Shown: positions 7,202 through 15,011 of the stretch, in pieces
Numbering within the stretch: the first letter of the stretch is position 1
Layout of the letters: each line of letters begins with the position of its first letter
Source: a virus
Virus record (IMG/VR): IMGVR_UViG_3300020160_003103
Location: 1-26,481 of that record
Length of the DNA stretch: 26,481 nucleotides
Strand: one strand, 5' to 3'
The notes under the pieces: model-generated
The model's input: the letters and a program-made list of their open reading frames with translations, nothing else
Databases searched by the model: none
What the model was told of the DNA's origin: nothing
Made by a program: the position numbers and the translations under genes

Positions 7202-7226
7202 TTGGTCGTCCGTTGATTACCTAGGT

Positions 7227-7255
7227 ATCATAGCACGGTCGGGGGTCCGTGTCAA
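7227..7255 (-). promoter_or_regulatory. Sigma70-type early promoter
   Basis: TTGACA, 17-base spacer, TATGAT, starting 4 bases beyond the stop of the last tail gene. The predicted start near 7220 leaves a short leader before the ATG at 7201. It would restart early transcription for the accessory island independently of the late hub operon. Confidence 0.78.
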
Positions 7256-7258
7256 GGG

Positions 7259-7897
7259 CTATTTGTTGATGCTATATTGAGAATTGTCCCCAGGGTAATC
7301 ATCAATGGTGCTTCCTTCATATTCCACAATTAGCTTTTCTCCATCAATTCTTTCTGCGTGAATCAAATAATAACAGTCAATTGCAGAAGCACTTCCAGAT
7401 CTCAATACAACTCTTTTACCCCATTCAATTCGATCAACAATCAAATCTTGAGAAGATCCAATTTGAGTGAGAGTAACTGTAATTGTTTCTGGGTCAATCA
7501 GTCCCTCCCAGTAAGTAGGTAAATCAATTACATTTGAATCTGTAAGTCTGCCACGATAATAGACACCAGATTCTGGACCCTCTAAACAAACATGGCGAAG
7601 TCTCCATCCAGGTTTGCTTGGATGTGGAATATCAAATGGTTTTCTGGAGGTTAAAGTAATTCCACTTGCAGTAACCTCAGATGCAGTAACAGTTCCTGTA
7701 ACATCAACATCATTAGTAACTTGAAGATTGTCGAACTTTGCATTTACTTGAAGATATCTTGCACAGGCATCTTCAGGATAGTCTTCATCTCCTGTCGTAG
7801 TTCTATGAAGATAATCAAAGTTTGGATGAGGAATCCCAGTTATAGGATCATCGCAATTTCTTCTACCAAAATTTCTAGGTATAAATTCGTTTGCCAT
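7259..7897 (-). CDS. Virion tip/fibre-like protein, paralogue B
   Basis: 212 aa, ATG preceded by AAGGAG. Residues 85-212 form a domain shared with the preceding gene: KPFDIPHPSKxGWRLRH, EGPExGVYYRGRL, IDLPTYWEGLIDP, ITVTLTQIG, IDCYYLIHAER-DGEKLIVEYEG. The N-terminal part differs and includes short beta repeats (VTNDVDVTGTVTASEVTAS) typical of fibre shafts. The EGPE-x-x-VY-x-RG domain occurs at the C-termini of phage fibre, spike and other adhesin-like proteins. It is the last gene of the hub operon, 2 bases after its paralogue, so a role at the tail tip or a short fibre is inferred. Confidence 0.7.
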   Translation of the reverse strand: MANEFIPRNFGRRNCDDPITGIPHPNFDYLHRTTTGDEDYPEDACARYLQVNAKFDNLQVTNDVDVTGTVTASEVTASGITLTSRKPFDIPHPSKPGWRLRHVCLEGPESGVYYRGRLTDSNVIDLPTYWEGLIDPETITVTLTQIGSSQDLIVDRIEWGKRVVLRSGSASAIDCYYLIHAERIDGEKLIVEYEGSTIDDYPGDNSQYSINK

Positions 7898-7899
7898 AA

Positions 7900-8676
7900 T
7901 TACTCCTTGACATCATAGTGATAACCAGAAACAGAATACTCATTATTGTTTCCTGGATAGTCGGCAGGACTTTCTCCCTGATATTCAGGAATAAGTTTCT
8001 CACCATCTTTTCTTTCTGCAAAAATGTGATAATAACAATCAATAGGCATATTTCCTCTTGACTGCAGAAACACTTTATTCTCGCCAATTCTTTTTACAAT
8101 CACATCCTGATGAGCACCAATTGGAGTCAGTGACACTGTAATTGATCTTGGATCAACAAGTTCAGTCCAATACTCTGGCAGTTCAATTTCTCTTTTGCCA
8201 GTCACTCTACCGCGAGTGTAAACATCATTTGAGGGACCTTCTGGACAGGTGTGGCGAAGTCTCCAACCATCTTTTGTTGGGTGGGGAATGTCAAAATTTT
8301 TCTTTGCAGAAAGAATATGACCACCACATCGAGACATTACCTCTCCTTGTGCAACAATATTTAACCCAGCATTAATATTTAAAGCTACATCTAATGTATT
8401 AAAAATTGCAGCATCTCCATCAACAGCAAGAGAATATGGATTATTAACACCAGTACACAATGCTCCAGGAACAACCGGAGGTATTGCTTCTCCATTTCTA
8501 TTTGGTCCAACCATTAAGGTTGCATAATTAAATGGAAATGATAAGGGTTCTCCAATAATTGCTGGACCTTCAATGTAAGCAGAACCTCTTGCTTCTAGTG
8601 GGCCGATACCCAATGCAATTGGGTTGCCTTCTCCAACAAATAATCTCTTACCAACATATAAATCAGGTACTTTCAT
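7900..8676 (-). CDS. Virion tip/fibre-like protein, paralogue A
   Basis: 258 aa. The C-terminal ~130 residues (from 125) are homologous to the next gene: KNFDIPHPTKDGWRLRH, EGPSNDVYTRGR, IELPEYWTELVDP, SITVSLTPIG, IDCYYHIFAERKDGEKLIPEY. The N-terminal half is different, glycine- and proline-rich with short beta strands (KVPDLYVGKRLFVGEGNP, LAVDGDAAIFNTLDVALNINAGLNI) resembling a trimeric fibre shaft. The start overlaps the needle gene stop by ATGA, indicating translational coupling. Location next to the needle gene suggests a tail-tip or short-fibre component; this is inference. Confidence 0.7.
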   Translation of the reverse strand: MKVPDLYVGKRLFVGEGNPIALGIGPLEARGSAYIEGPAIIGEPLSFPFNYATLMVGPNRNGEAIPPVVPGALCTGVNNPYSLAVDGDAAIFNTLDVALNINAGLNIVAQGEVMSRCGGHILSAKKNFDIPHPTKDGWRLRHTCPEGPSNDVYTRGRVTGKREIELPEYWTELVDPRSITVSLTPIGAHQDVIVKRIGENKVFLQSRGNMPIDCYYHIFAERKDGEKLIPEYQGESPADYPGNNNEYSVSGYHYDVKE

Positions 8677-9257
8677 TTTTTATTTTGCTCCTCATTTGTA
8701 GAACCACCTTTAGATCCTTTAAGTTTTGTAGCGCCATCGGCACAATCAATCAATCCTCCGTATATATTCAAGATTGCTTTACCAATTATATCAACTGTTT
8801 TTTCAGAGAAGATCTTTGTAGATACTTTTGAATTGATATCAATTTGTGGTGCTTTTACAATAACCTTTTCATTACCATCAATAGTTATAACTCCATTTTG
8901 ACCATCAGAACCAGAAGCAATCAATTCGATATTTTGAGCGAAAATTCTGATTCTGCCGCTTGGAGCACCAATAATTATATCACCATTCTCTGCATACTGA
9001 AAGATTGCTGGGGTTTCTTTTGCGACATCTTTTCCTGCCATTACAGAAAAAGATCCGGGACACACATTCATTGTGCTTCCTTTTCTTCCCTGATCAATGT
9101 CACCAGAAGAATCCATCGTCATGTAATGACGACCACCATCTTCTCCGGTTCTTAACATAACCCCAGAGATGTTATTATCTTGGTGGATATGACCAAATCT
9201 TATTTCGCCATGATCATTACCAACACGATTAAAATGATAATTTGTTCTTTCTGACAT
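8673..9257 (-). CDS. Hub needle (gp5 C-terminal beta-helix-like) protein
   Basis: 194 aa. Residues about 85-165 are runs of alternating short beta strands (NGDIIIGAPSGRIRIFAQNIELIAS, GVITIDGNEKVIVKAPQIDIN, KTVDIIGKAILNIYGGLID). This is the pattern of the trimeric beta-helix that forms the membrane-piercing needle of T4 gp5 and of VgrG spikes. The first 80 residues are histidine- and glycine-rich. It overlaps the stop of gp5 by one base (TAATG). I infer that it is the needle part of gp5 encoded as a separate gene. Confidence 0.68.
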   Translation of the reverse strand: MSERTNYHFNRVGNDHGEIRFGHIHQDNNISGVMLRTGEDGGRHYMTMDSSGDIDQGRKGSTMNVCPGSFSVMAGKDVAKETPAIFQYAENGDIIIGAPSGRIRIFAQNIELIASGSDGQNGVITIDGNEKVIVKAPQIDINSKVSTKIFSEKTVDIIGKAILNIYGGLIDCADGATKLKGSKGGSTNEEQNKK

Positions 9258-11539
9258 TAGAACTTACCTACACAATCCACGACATTGATAATTCCAGTAA
9301 CTGGAACTTGAATTTCTTCATCAACAACTCTTCTAACATTAAATATTGGAATAATTTTAGCATTATAACCTGTATCACTCTCAATGTAAATCTCTGGGAA
9401 TTCTTTAAATCCTTGACCAGGATTTATAATATTCACCTTAGTTAGAGATCCAAGACTATCAAATTTTGGTTCTAAGACTAATCCATTAGATGGAGATACT
9501 ACAATTCTATCTCCATTTTCATATGACAATCCTGGATCAGAAATAAACACATCACCAACCTCAAGAACAATCGGATACTCTCCATTATTTGATGTTGGAC
9601 TATTTCCACCAATCCTCTGAACATTATACTCTGGAGCAGTTATGGATGTTGTTTCATTAACAACATACGCTGGTTCAGAAGGAGTTTGAACAATATCACC
9701 GGGATTTAAATTAATAACTTGTCCAGACTTATAGGGAGAGTCATATATTCCATTTGCTCTTTTAACAACGGTATCTCCTGCTCCAGCCCAAGTTCTACCG
9801 TCTCCACCCTGACTTCCATCTGGAGCTGGCAAGTATCCAGTACCAGATTGATCAATCACTACATTTACCACTCCTGTTGTTTGAGTTTCTCCATTTTCAC
9901 TATCAGTTACTGGAACTTGTCCCAAAATTGCTCTGGCAGCTGCCCCTCTTCCATTTCCACAGTTATCTCTAAAATTAACAAAAGGTGCAGATGAATATCC
10001 AGATCCTGGAGTTATAATGTCAACTCCAAGAATGTCGCCAGCAGCTCCAATGATTGCATTTCCAGTTGCACCAGATCCGCCACCACCAAAGAACTCAACA
10101 ATTGGTGGACCACAGAAAATTGGACCAACATTACATGATCCAAGAGAATCAAACACATCAGTAAAGTCTAAATCAAAATTAAAATTATTTAGATCAATTG
10201 CCTGTGTAATAGTACTAGCAACATTTTGAACTTCACTTACGATTGAGTTAAGATCTAAAGTTGGAACAGATTCAGATCCTTCCCAAATACTCCATTCCTT
10301 AATTTCTGAACAAGATGGTTTTTCTTCACATGATAAGAAAGAAAGAAGATCAGTAATGAAGTTTAAAATACCACCAGCAAGATCAAATGCTGCACCTACG
10401 ATTGCCTTAACTGGACCTAAAATAGCATCTACTGCTGAGGTAATTAATCCTGCAAGTTTACCAACCAATGCACCAACAAAATTTTCAACAGCACATAAAG
10501 GCGTATTGATAAATCGATCTACAGCAGAAAGTAAAAATCTACCAACCATCTTCAAAAGATTACTAATGATCTTTCTGAATAAACATGCAATCAAATCATT
10601 CGCAGTTTCTACTGCTTTTTTAAGTCTTGGTCTTTGATTAGGAAACAAAAGATAATAAGTATCTTTCATTGTATTGTTTATTTTATTGGTGGTATATTTT
10701 TGCACCTCCTCAATCAACCACTTTATACCACCAGCAATAAACTCTGAAGATTTAGAAACTGCCTTATTAATTTCGTTCTCTATGTTATTAATCTTAGTAG
10801 ATACTTTTGTTTCCCAATCACCTGCAGTTTTCTTGATCCTTTCAATATCAGCAATAAGATTTTTAATTCGTCTCTGTATTGCTCCTAAAGGAACTGGTTC
10901 ACATGTTGATGGTTTAGGTATAGGTTTTTTTACTTTTCCATTCTCATATTGTTCTTTATCGGATCCAGAAGACAACTCTTGACCAGCAACACCTTCCTGT
11001 TTTCCTTTGTTGCTAGGTTTTTGTGTAGATCCTGTCTGAGTTGCTGGAGGAGATGTAGTATTATCTAATGTTAATGAATATCTTGCAACAGTATTGGTAT
11101 TTGTATATCCACTGAATGGAAAGAATGCAATATCAGGATTATCTTTTGATGCAAGAGCAGTGTATTGATTAGTTCCCAACACACCCATAATTACAGGTTG
11201 TTGTGCATCTTCTCCATCAATAAAGAAACCAAAAACAAAATTGCCTTGACGGATTGCAGCATTGGACCATGTTCCAGCACCACCGCCACCTGCAGTAACT
11301 GGATACATTACAGATGCCCAAGGCAACTCATCATCACTTAATTCTTTTTTGTTCGCAGTATGATACCCCATAATGCGAACTTTAAATCTTTCACCAAAAC
11401 CAGCATGATCCGATGTATTTCTTGTTGGTCTTGCGGGAATATTACCTGCCCACTTTTCCTCCGAAACTACTTGACCTATCCACCAAATAAAACCATCACG
11501 ACCAACGAAATGTCTCTTGAAAAGTCCTTGTTCAATCAT
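9257..11539 (-). CDS. gp5: gp5-like baseplate hub protein (OB-fold) without lysozyme domain
   Basis: 760 aa. Residues 1-130 match the OB-fold of T4 gp5 and other spike proteins (FIWWIGQVVSEE, FKVRIMGYHT, LPWASVMYPVT, GNFVFGFFIDGEDAQQPVIMGVLG). T4 gp5 then has a lysozyme and a needle; neither is seen here. Instead there is a polar linker, a coiled-coil region (about 220-290), a long Ala/Gly-rich amphipathic helical region (about 320-400), and from about 490 repeats of the form I-x-P-G-S-G-Y-S-x-x-P-x-V-x-F with G-RG-AA. It lies between the small hub-cluster gene and the needle gene. Membrane-active helices or scaffolding inside the hub are possible roles of the insert. Confidence 0.8.
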   Translation of the reverse strand: MIEQGLFKRHFVGRDGFIWWIGQVVSEEKWAGNIPARPTRNTSDHAGFGERFKVRIMGYHTANKKELSDDELPWASVMYPVTAGGGGAGTWSNAAIRQGNFVFGFFIDGEDAQQPVIMGVLGTNQYTALASKDNPDIAFFPFSGYTNTNTVARYSLTLDNTTSPPATQTGSTQKPSNKGKQEGVAGQELSSGSDKEQYENGKVKKPIPKPSTCEPVPLGAIQRRIKNLIADIERIKKTAGDWETKVSTKINNIENEINKAVSKSSEFIAGGIKWLIEEVQKYTTNKINNTMKDTYYLLFPNQRPRLKKAVETANDLIACLFRKIISNLLKMVGRFLLSAVDRFINTPLCAVENFVGALVGKLAGLITSAVDAILGPVKAIVGAAFDLAGGILNFITDLLSFLSCEEKPSCSEIKEWSIWEGSESVPTLDLNSIVSEVQNVASTITQAIDLNNFNFDLDFTDVFDSLGSCNVGPIFCGPPIVEFFGGGGSGATGNAIIGAAGDILGVDIITPGSGYSSAPFVNFRDNCGNGRGAAARAILGQVPVTDSENGETQTTGVVNVVIDQSGTGYLPAPDGSQGGDGRTWAGAGDTVVKRANGIYDSPYKSGQVINLNPGDIVQTPSEPAYVVNETTSITAPEYNVQRIGGNSPTSNNGEYPIVLEVGDVFISDPGLSYENGDRIVVSPSNGLVLEPKFDSLGSLTKVNIINPGQGFKEFPEIYIESDTGYNAKIIPIFNVRRVVDEEIQVPVTGIINVVDCVGKF

Positions 11540-11541
11540 TT

Positions 11542-11754
11542 TTATTCATATATCCTACATTCTAAGGCATTTCGGTTTGCATCACAAAAAAGTTCTAAAG
11601 CATTTGGATCGTGATCATCATCTGGATGATTTGCTTGATACTTTTCTAAGGAATCAAGTTCATCCTCTAAGTGACGACGACGTTGGCCACTTGTAGTGGG
11701 ATTATCAATCTCATCACGATCATCATTAATGTGTTGTTGTAATGTTCTGTCCAT
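11542..11754 (-). CDS. Small hub-cluster protein
   Basis: 70 aa, MDRTLQQHINDDRDEIDNPT and so on, with a conserved-looking core SGQRRRHLEDELDSLEKY and end NALELFCDAN, ALECRIYE. It is mostly helical, highly charged, with two cysteines near the C-terminus. I chose the ATG at 11754, one base after the gp27 stop, over an in-frame TTG at 11778 that would overlap gp27; neither has a clear Shine-Dalgarno. It sits between gp27 and gp5, where I recall cyanophages carrying a similar small gene, so a hub assembly or regulatory role is inferred. Confidence 0.7.
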   Translation of the reverse strand: MDRTLQQHINDDRDEIDNPTTSGQRRRHLEDELDSLEKYQANHPDDDHDPNALELFCDANRNALECRIYE

Positions 11755-11755
11755 G

Positions 11756-13123
11756 TTACTTAAATGGCTTTCTGCCAAAGGTGTCTCTTACTAAAGTCAA
11801 ACTAGAAAATGTATTTCTAGGTGTAATTCTATGACATATACTCGCTATCATATATATACCTCCACTCTCACTGTTTACTTCTTTATTTTTATCCAAAGTC
11901 AACTGAGGAAAGTCACAATGAATAAGATCACCTGCTCTCAGACTAAAATCTCCAGGAATAACTATATTTGTTTTAATAGTAAAAAGTTGATTATATCTCA
12001 TGATTGACTGCACCATTGTGTTTGCAGCATCGTAAGTAGGATCAAATGGAGTATTTTTCCAGTTATCTAACTGTGAGGTAATATCTTTTCCAGATGGCAA
12101 TGTACCAACATCAAGAACATGGCTCATAAGTCTTGATGTTGGTGTTCTAAACTCATCAGCAACCCAACTAATATCTTTAGATCCAGCATTCTTAATTTTA
12201 TCTTTTTGATCGTCATCTACATTATAATTTCTTCGGATATAATCCATCGCATAAAAATCAAAAAAGATACTAGAGTTGGAATAAGATCCTAGCGTAAGAT
12301 TTTGTTGCAAGTCAATATCTCTATCAATTTTTGCAGAAAGAATTTTTCCATCATATCCATCAGGTTTTTCTGCAGTATTTGTGTAAATATATTTTTTGAT
12401 AGGAGATCTAGAATTAGAATCTAAAAGTTTATCTAAAGATTTAAACTTGAATCCATCATAATTTTCAAAAAAGAAATATCCAGCTGCACCACCAATACTA
12501 CTTTTTCCATCAACACTTAACTCAGGAACAGACTTAGACGCTAACCATGTGCAAACATAAAATGGTTTTTTATCATTTCCAATAAAGTTATACTTTATTG
12601 AGGTAGAATCTATCTCTAAATTTTTTTCAGTATTTAATCCTTTAGAATCAGTGAGTATTCTCCGTATATTATCTGATATTTTTTCATTATACCTGTTAAC
12701 AACTCTCGTTTGTTCATTTGTAATAAATTCTCTTGTACAAAAATCAATAAAGTATAGATCCTTTTGCGTTCCAGGATCAATATCTCTTACTCTATTGACA
12801 TAAAGAGACTTCTCGCCTTTGAAAGATAACTTATTTGGCGTTGCTTGATTATCTTCAAATTCAATTATTGTTTGCTCACCACCACGAACAGGAAGTGTAT
12901 CCAGAATACCTGTTGGTTTGACTTGATCTTCAGCAATTTTAATGTCAGTAAATCCAGTTTCTATGATTGTTGCTGTGAGAGAAACAGAATTTGATAAGAC
13001 ACTTTCGTAATAACTTATCTCAACAGCAGATGCGGACATGTCAACAGAGTTCGTTCCGTTTTCTGCAGAGTATATTTGAAATCTTGATAGATTACCTGAT
13101 GTTATTTTGCTATTATTTGCCAT
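11756..13123 (-). CDS. gp27: gp27-like baseplate hub protein
   Basis: 455 aa, beta-rich. N-terminal strands (SGNLSRFQIYSAENGTNSVD, AVEISYYESVLSNSVSLTATIIETG) and the segment LYFIDFCTREFITNEQTRV followed by DNIRRILTD and KYNFIGNDKKPFYVCTWLASKS are typical of gp27 of T4-like cyanophages. The C-terminal part (IKTNIVIPGDFSLRAGDLIHCDFP, GGIYMIASICHRITP) is the last beta-domain of the trimeric hub ring. gp27 forms the ring connecting the tail tube to gp5, and the genes are neighbours here. The start overlaps the previous stop by one base. Confidence 0.8.
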   Translation of the reverse strand: MANNSKITSGNLSRFQIYSAENGTNSVDMSASAVEISYYESVLSNSVSLTATIIETGFTDIKIAEDQVKPTGILDTLPVRGGEQTIIEFEDNQATPNKLSFKGEKSLYVNRVRDIDPGTQKDLYFIDFCTREFITNEQTRVVNRYNEKISDNIRRILTDSKGLNTEKNLEIDSTSIKYNFIGNDKKPFYVCTWLASKSVPELSVDGKSSIGGAAGYFFFENYDGFKFKSLDKLLDSNSRSPIKKYIYTNTAEKPDGYDGKILSAKIDRDIDLQQNLTLGSYSNSSIFFDFYAMDYIRRNYNVDDDQKDKIKNAGSKDISWVADEFRTPTSRLMSHVLDVGTLPSGKDITSQLDNWKNTPFDPTYDAANTMVQSIMRYNQLFTIKTNIVIPGDFSLRAGDLIHCDFPQLTLDKNKEVNSESGGIYMIASICHRITPRNTFSSLTLVRDTFGRKPFK

Positions 13124-15009
13124 TAACCTTGCTTATAAAGGAATCCAATAAGTTGAGATTGATAATAACTATTTAATGCTTCTTTTTTGGACATTGATAG
13201 AAGCACTGATCTAGATCCAGATGACATAGAAACATTTGGCGATTTACTCGAACCAATCATAAAAATATTATTTTGAGTTCCTTGAATTTCATATTCTGCT
13301 TGCTGCATTATTTGAGGTACACTTGCAGACACTGATGGAGGTTCTTGCATCGATGATATTTGTGCTTGTGTAATTTGAGTTTGTTGTAGTGTTGTGCTTG
13401 ACTGGACAAGCATAGAAGAAGATGTTTGATTTGGTGCGGTCAATGATGCTGGTGATGCTGAGGTTAGTGCTGCTGGTGATGCTGAGGTTGGTGCTATTGA
13501 TGCTGGTGTTGATGCTGTTGGTGATACTGAGGTTGGTGTAATTTGATTTTGCGCGGCGGCTGCCTGTGCGGTTGTATCTGCGATCGTTTGTTTATATGAA
13601 GGAGATCTTTTAAATGCCTCTCGTAAAGCATTACTATATTTTGTTCCCGAGGTTCCAAATCCATCTTTACCAACCTTTCCAGTTCTCATCCATTTTGATG
13701 CCCCACCAGCACCTTGATTATGTGCATAACCCAAAACCTGTAACTTTTGCTCTACAGTTTGTTTTGCTTGATAGTTTGGATCGGAAGAAAGATATCCATG
13801 GTTTGCTAGTGTGTATGCAGCAAACATTTTTTCTTGAAGTTCTGGATTTCTCCTAAATGCAACTCTCCTTGGATCATTCGGATTAGATGAATGACCTGGA
13901 TTAGGTATTCCTAGAATTCTAGCTGCATCGGTTTTTGCCTCTCCTCCCATTTGATATCTTCCATCATAATAATCTCCACTTCCACCTACTGCTTCATATC
14001 GTCCACCAGATTCTATTTGAGCTATAGTATTTCTATAAGTATCCCACTGCTGTTTATTTGCACCTATTCTAGAAGCAACATCATACGCTCCTTGCTTCGA
14101 TCCTACAGCAGGAGCAACATATCCACCTCCACTAGAGGTAGAACCACCATCACTTGATGGTTCTTTATATCCTCTGATACTATCAATAGTATCTTGAATT
14201 CCTTTGAACAGATCACCAATTACAGGAATTTTTTTAGTAATCTCTTCCAAATTTTTACTTATACTATTAGTATCTGCTTCTTGCGATGGAATACCCAATA
14301 TTTTTGCAATAATATTTGCACCTCCACCAACAATCCATTTCATGCCATCCCAAATAGGTTTCACAAAAGGTTCAATTGCCTTAAAAAATTCCTGTATCTT
14401 TAAGAATGTTTCCTCAAAGAACTTGATGATTTCATTAATTTTTTTATATAAAAACAAAACCAAAGAACCAATTAAAACCATACCAAAAAAATTCATGATG
14501 CGATCAATAAAAGGAATACCTGAAGTTTCAAACTTGAGTTTACCTAAAGATCCTTTTTTTGATTTTGTTTCAAGTTTTGCTTCTCTTTTTCCAGATCTTC
14601 TTTTTGATGTTTCTTTTCTTTCAGTAGTTTCATCTTCTAAAGATATTTTTTTTCTTTCATTAAGTGTTTCTTGAATTCTATTAAGAGTTATTTTTATAGA
14701 TTGAAGTGTATTTAAAATATCATCAAAAAAAGATTCTGTTATTTTTGCAGCATCCTTTTTTTCCGATTCATCTTCTTTCTCAGTACCAAGAAGTGAATCT
14801 GCAGAAATTATTTTTGTAGATATTTTCGGAACTTTTACAAGAGCAGATCCTTTTCCACCACCTGCAGATTCAATTGGACTTTCTTTATTTCTATTAAAAA
14901 CTTTTTCAGCAATCTTTTTACCACTTTTCTTTGCACCTTCATCCGCGACTTTTTTTCCGACCTTTGATGAAATTGCTAACCTTCCAATTGACGCGAGTAG
15001 TGGTAACAT
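13123..15009 (-). CDS. Tape-measure/hub-like protein with lytic transglycosylase-like domain
   Basis: 628 aa. Order: basic N-terminus (1-45), coiled coil (about 90-150), hydrophobic helices (about 165-190 and 215-240), then a lysozyme/SLT-like domain at about 318-475 with IAQIESGG (E333 the likely catalytic glutamate), DGRYQMGG and LGYAHNQGAGGASKW. An S/A/P/T-rich linker (about 480-545) and a short C-terminal domain follow. It resembles the neighbouring 731-aa protein in the N-terminal two fifths. Such proteins run in the tail and degrade peptidoglycan at infection. It could replace the lysozyme missing from gp5. Which of the two is the real tape measure (gp29 equivalent) is undecided. Confidence 0.72.
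   Translation of the reverse strand: MLPLLASIGRLAISSKVGKKVADEGAKKSGKKIAEKVFNRNKESPIESAGGGKGSALVKVPKISTKIISADSLLGTEKEDESEKKDAAKITESFFDDILNTLQSIKITLNRIQETLNERKKISLEDETTERKETSKRRSGKREAKLETKSKKGSLGKLKFETSGIPFIDRIMNFFGMVLIGSLVLFLYKKINEIIKFFEETFLKIQEFFKAIEPFVKPIWDGMKWIVGGGANIIAKILGIPSQEADTNSISKNLEEITKKIPVIGDLFKGIQDTIDSIRGYKEPSSDGGSTSSGGGYVAPAVGSKQGAYDVASRIGANKQQWDTYRNTIAQIESGGRYEAVGGSGDYYDGRYQMGGEAKTDAARILGIPNPGHSSNPNDPRRVAFRRNPELQEKMFAAYTLANHGYLSSDPNYQAKQTVEQKLQVLGYAHNQGAGGASKWMRTGKVGKDGFGTSGTKYSNALREAFKRSPSYKQTIADTTAQAAAAQNQITPTSVSPTASTPASIAPTSASPAALTSASPASLTAPNQTSSSMLVQSSTTLQQTQITQAQISSMQEPPSVSASVPQIMQQAEYEIQGTQNNIFMIGSSKSPNVSMSSGSRSVLLSMSKKEALNSYYQSQLIGFLYKQG
13448..13540. repeat. 24-base imperfect tandem repeat inside the transglycosylase-like gene
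   Basis: Two adjacent 24-base units (13448-13471 and 13472-13495) differ at one base, and a third diverged unit is at 13517-13540. They encode the (P)TSASPAAL-type linker in the minus-strand protein. Slippage would lengthen or shorten the linker in frame. Confidence 0.75.
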
Positions 15010-15011
15010 TT

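Noticed and set aside
10018-10023. TTGACA within gp5 and similar hits near 13031, 17159, 21422 and 25453
   Set aside because: No acceptable -10 at 16-18 bases; they are inside long genes with no gene start downstream.
11755-11778. Start of the small hub-cluster protein at TTG 11778
   Set aside because: It would overlap gp27 by 23 bases, whereas the ATG one base after the gp27 stop fits the tight packing; not excluded.
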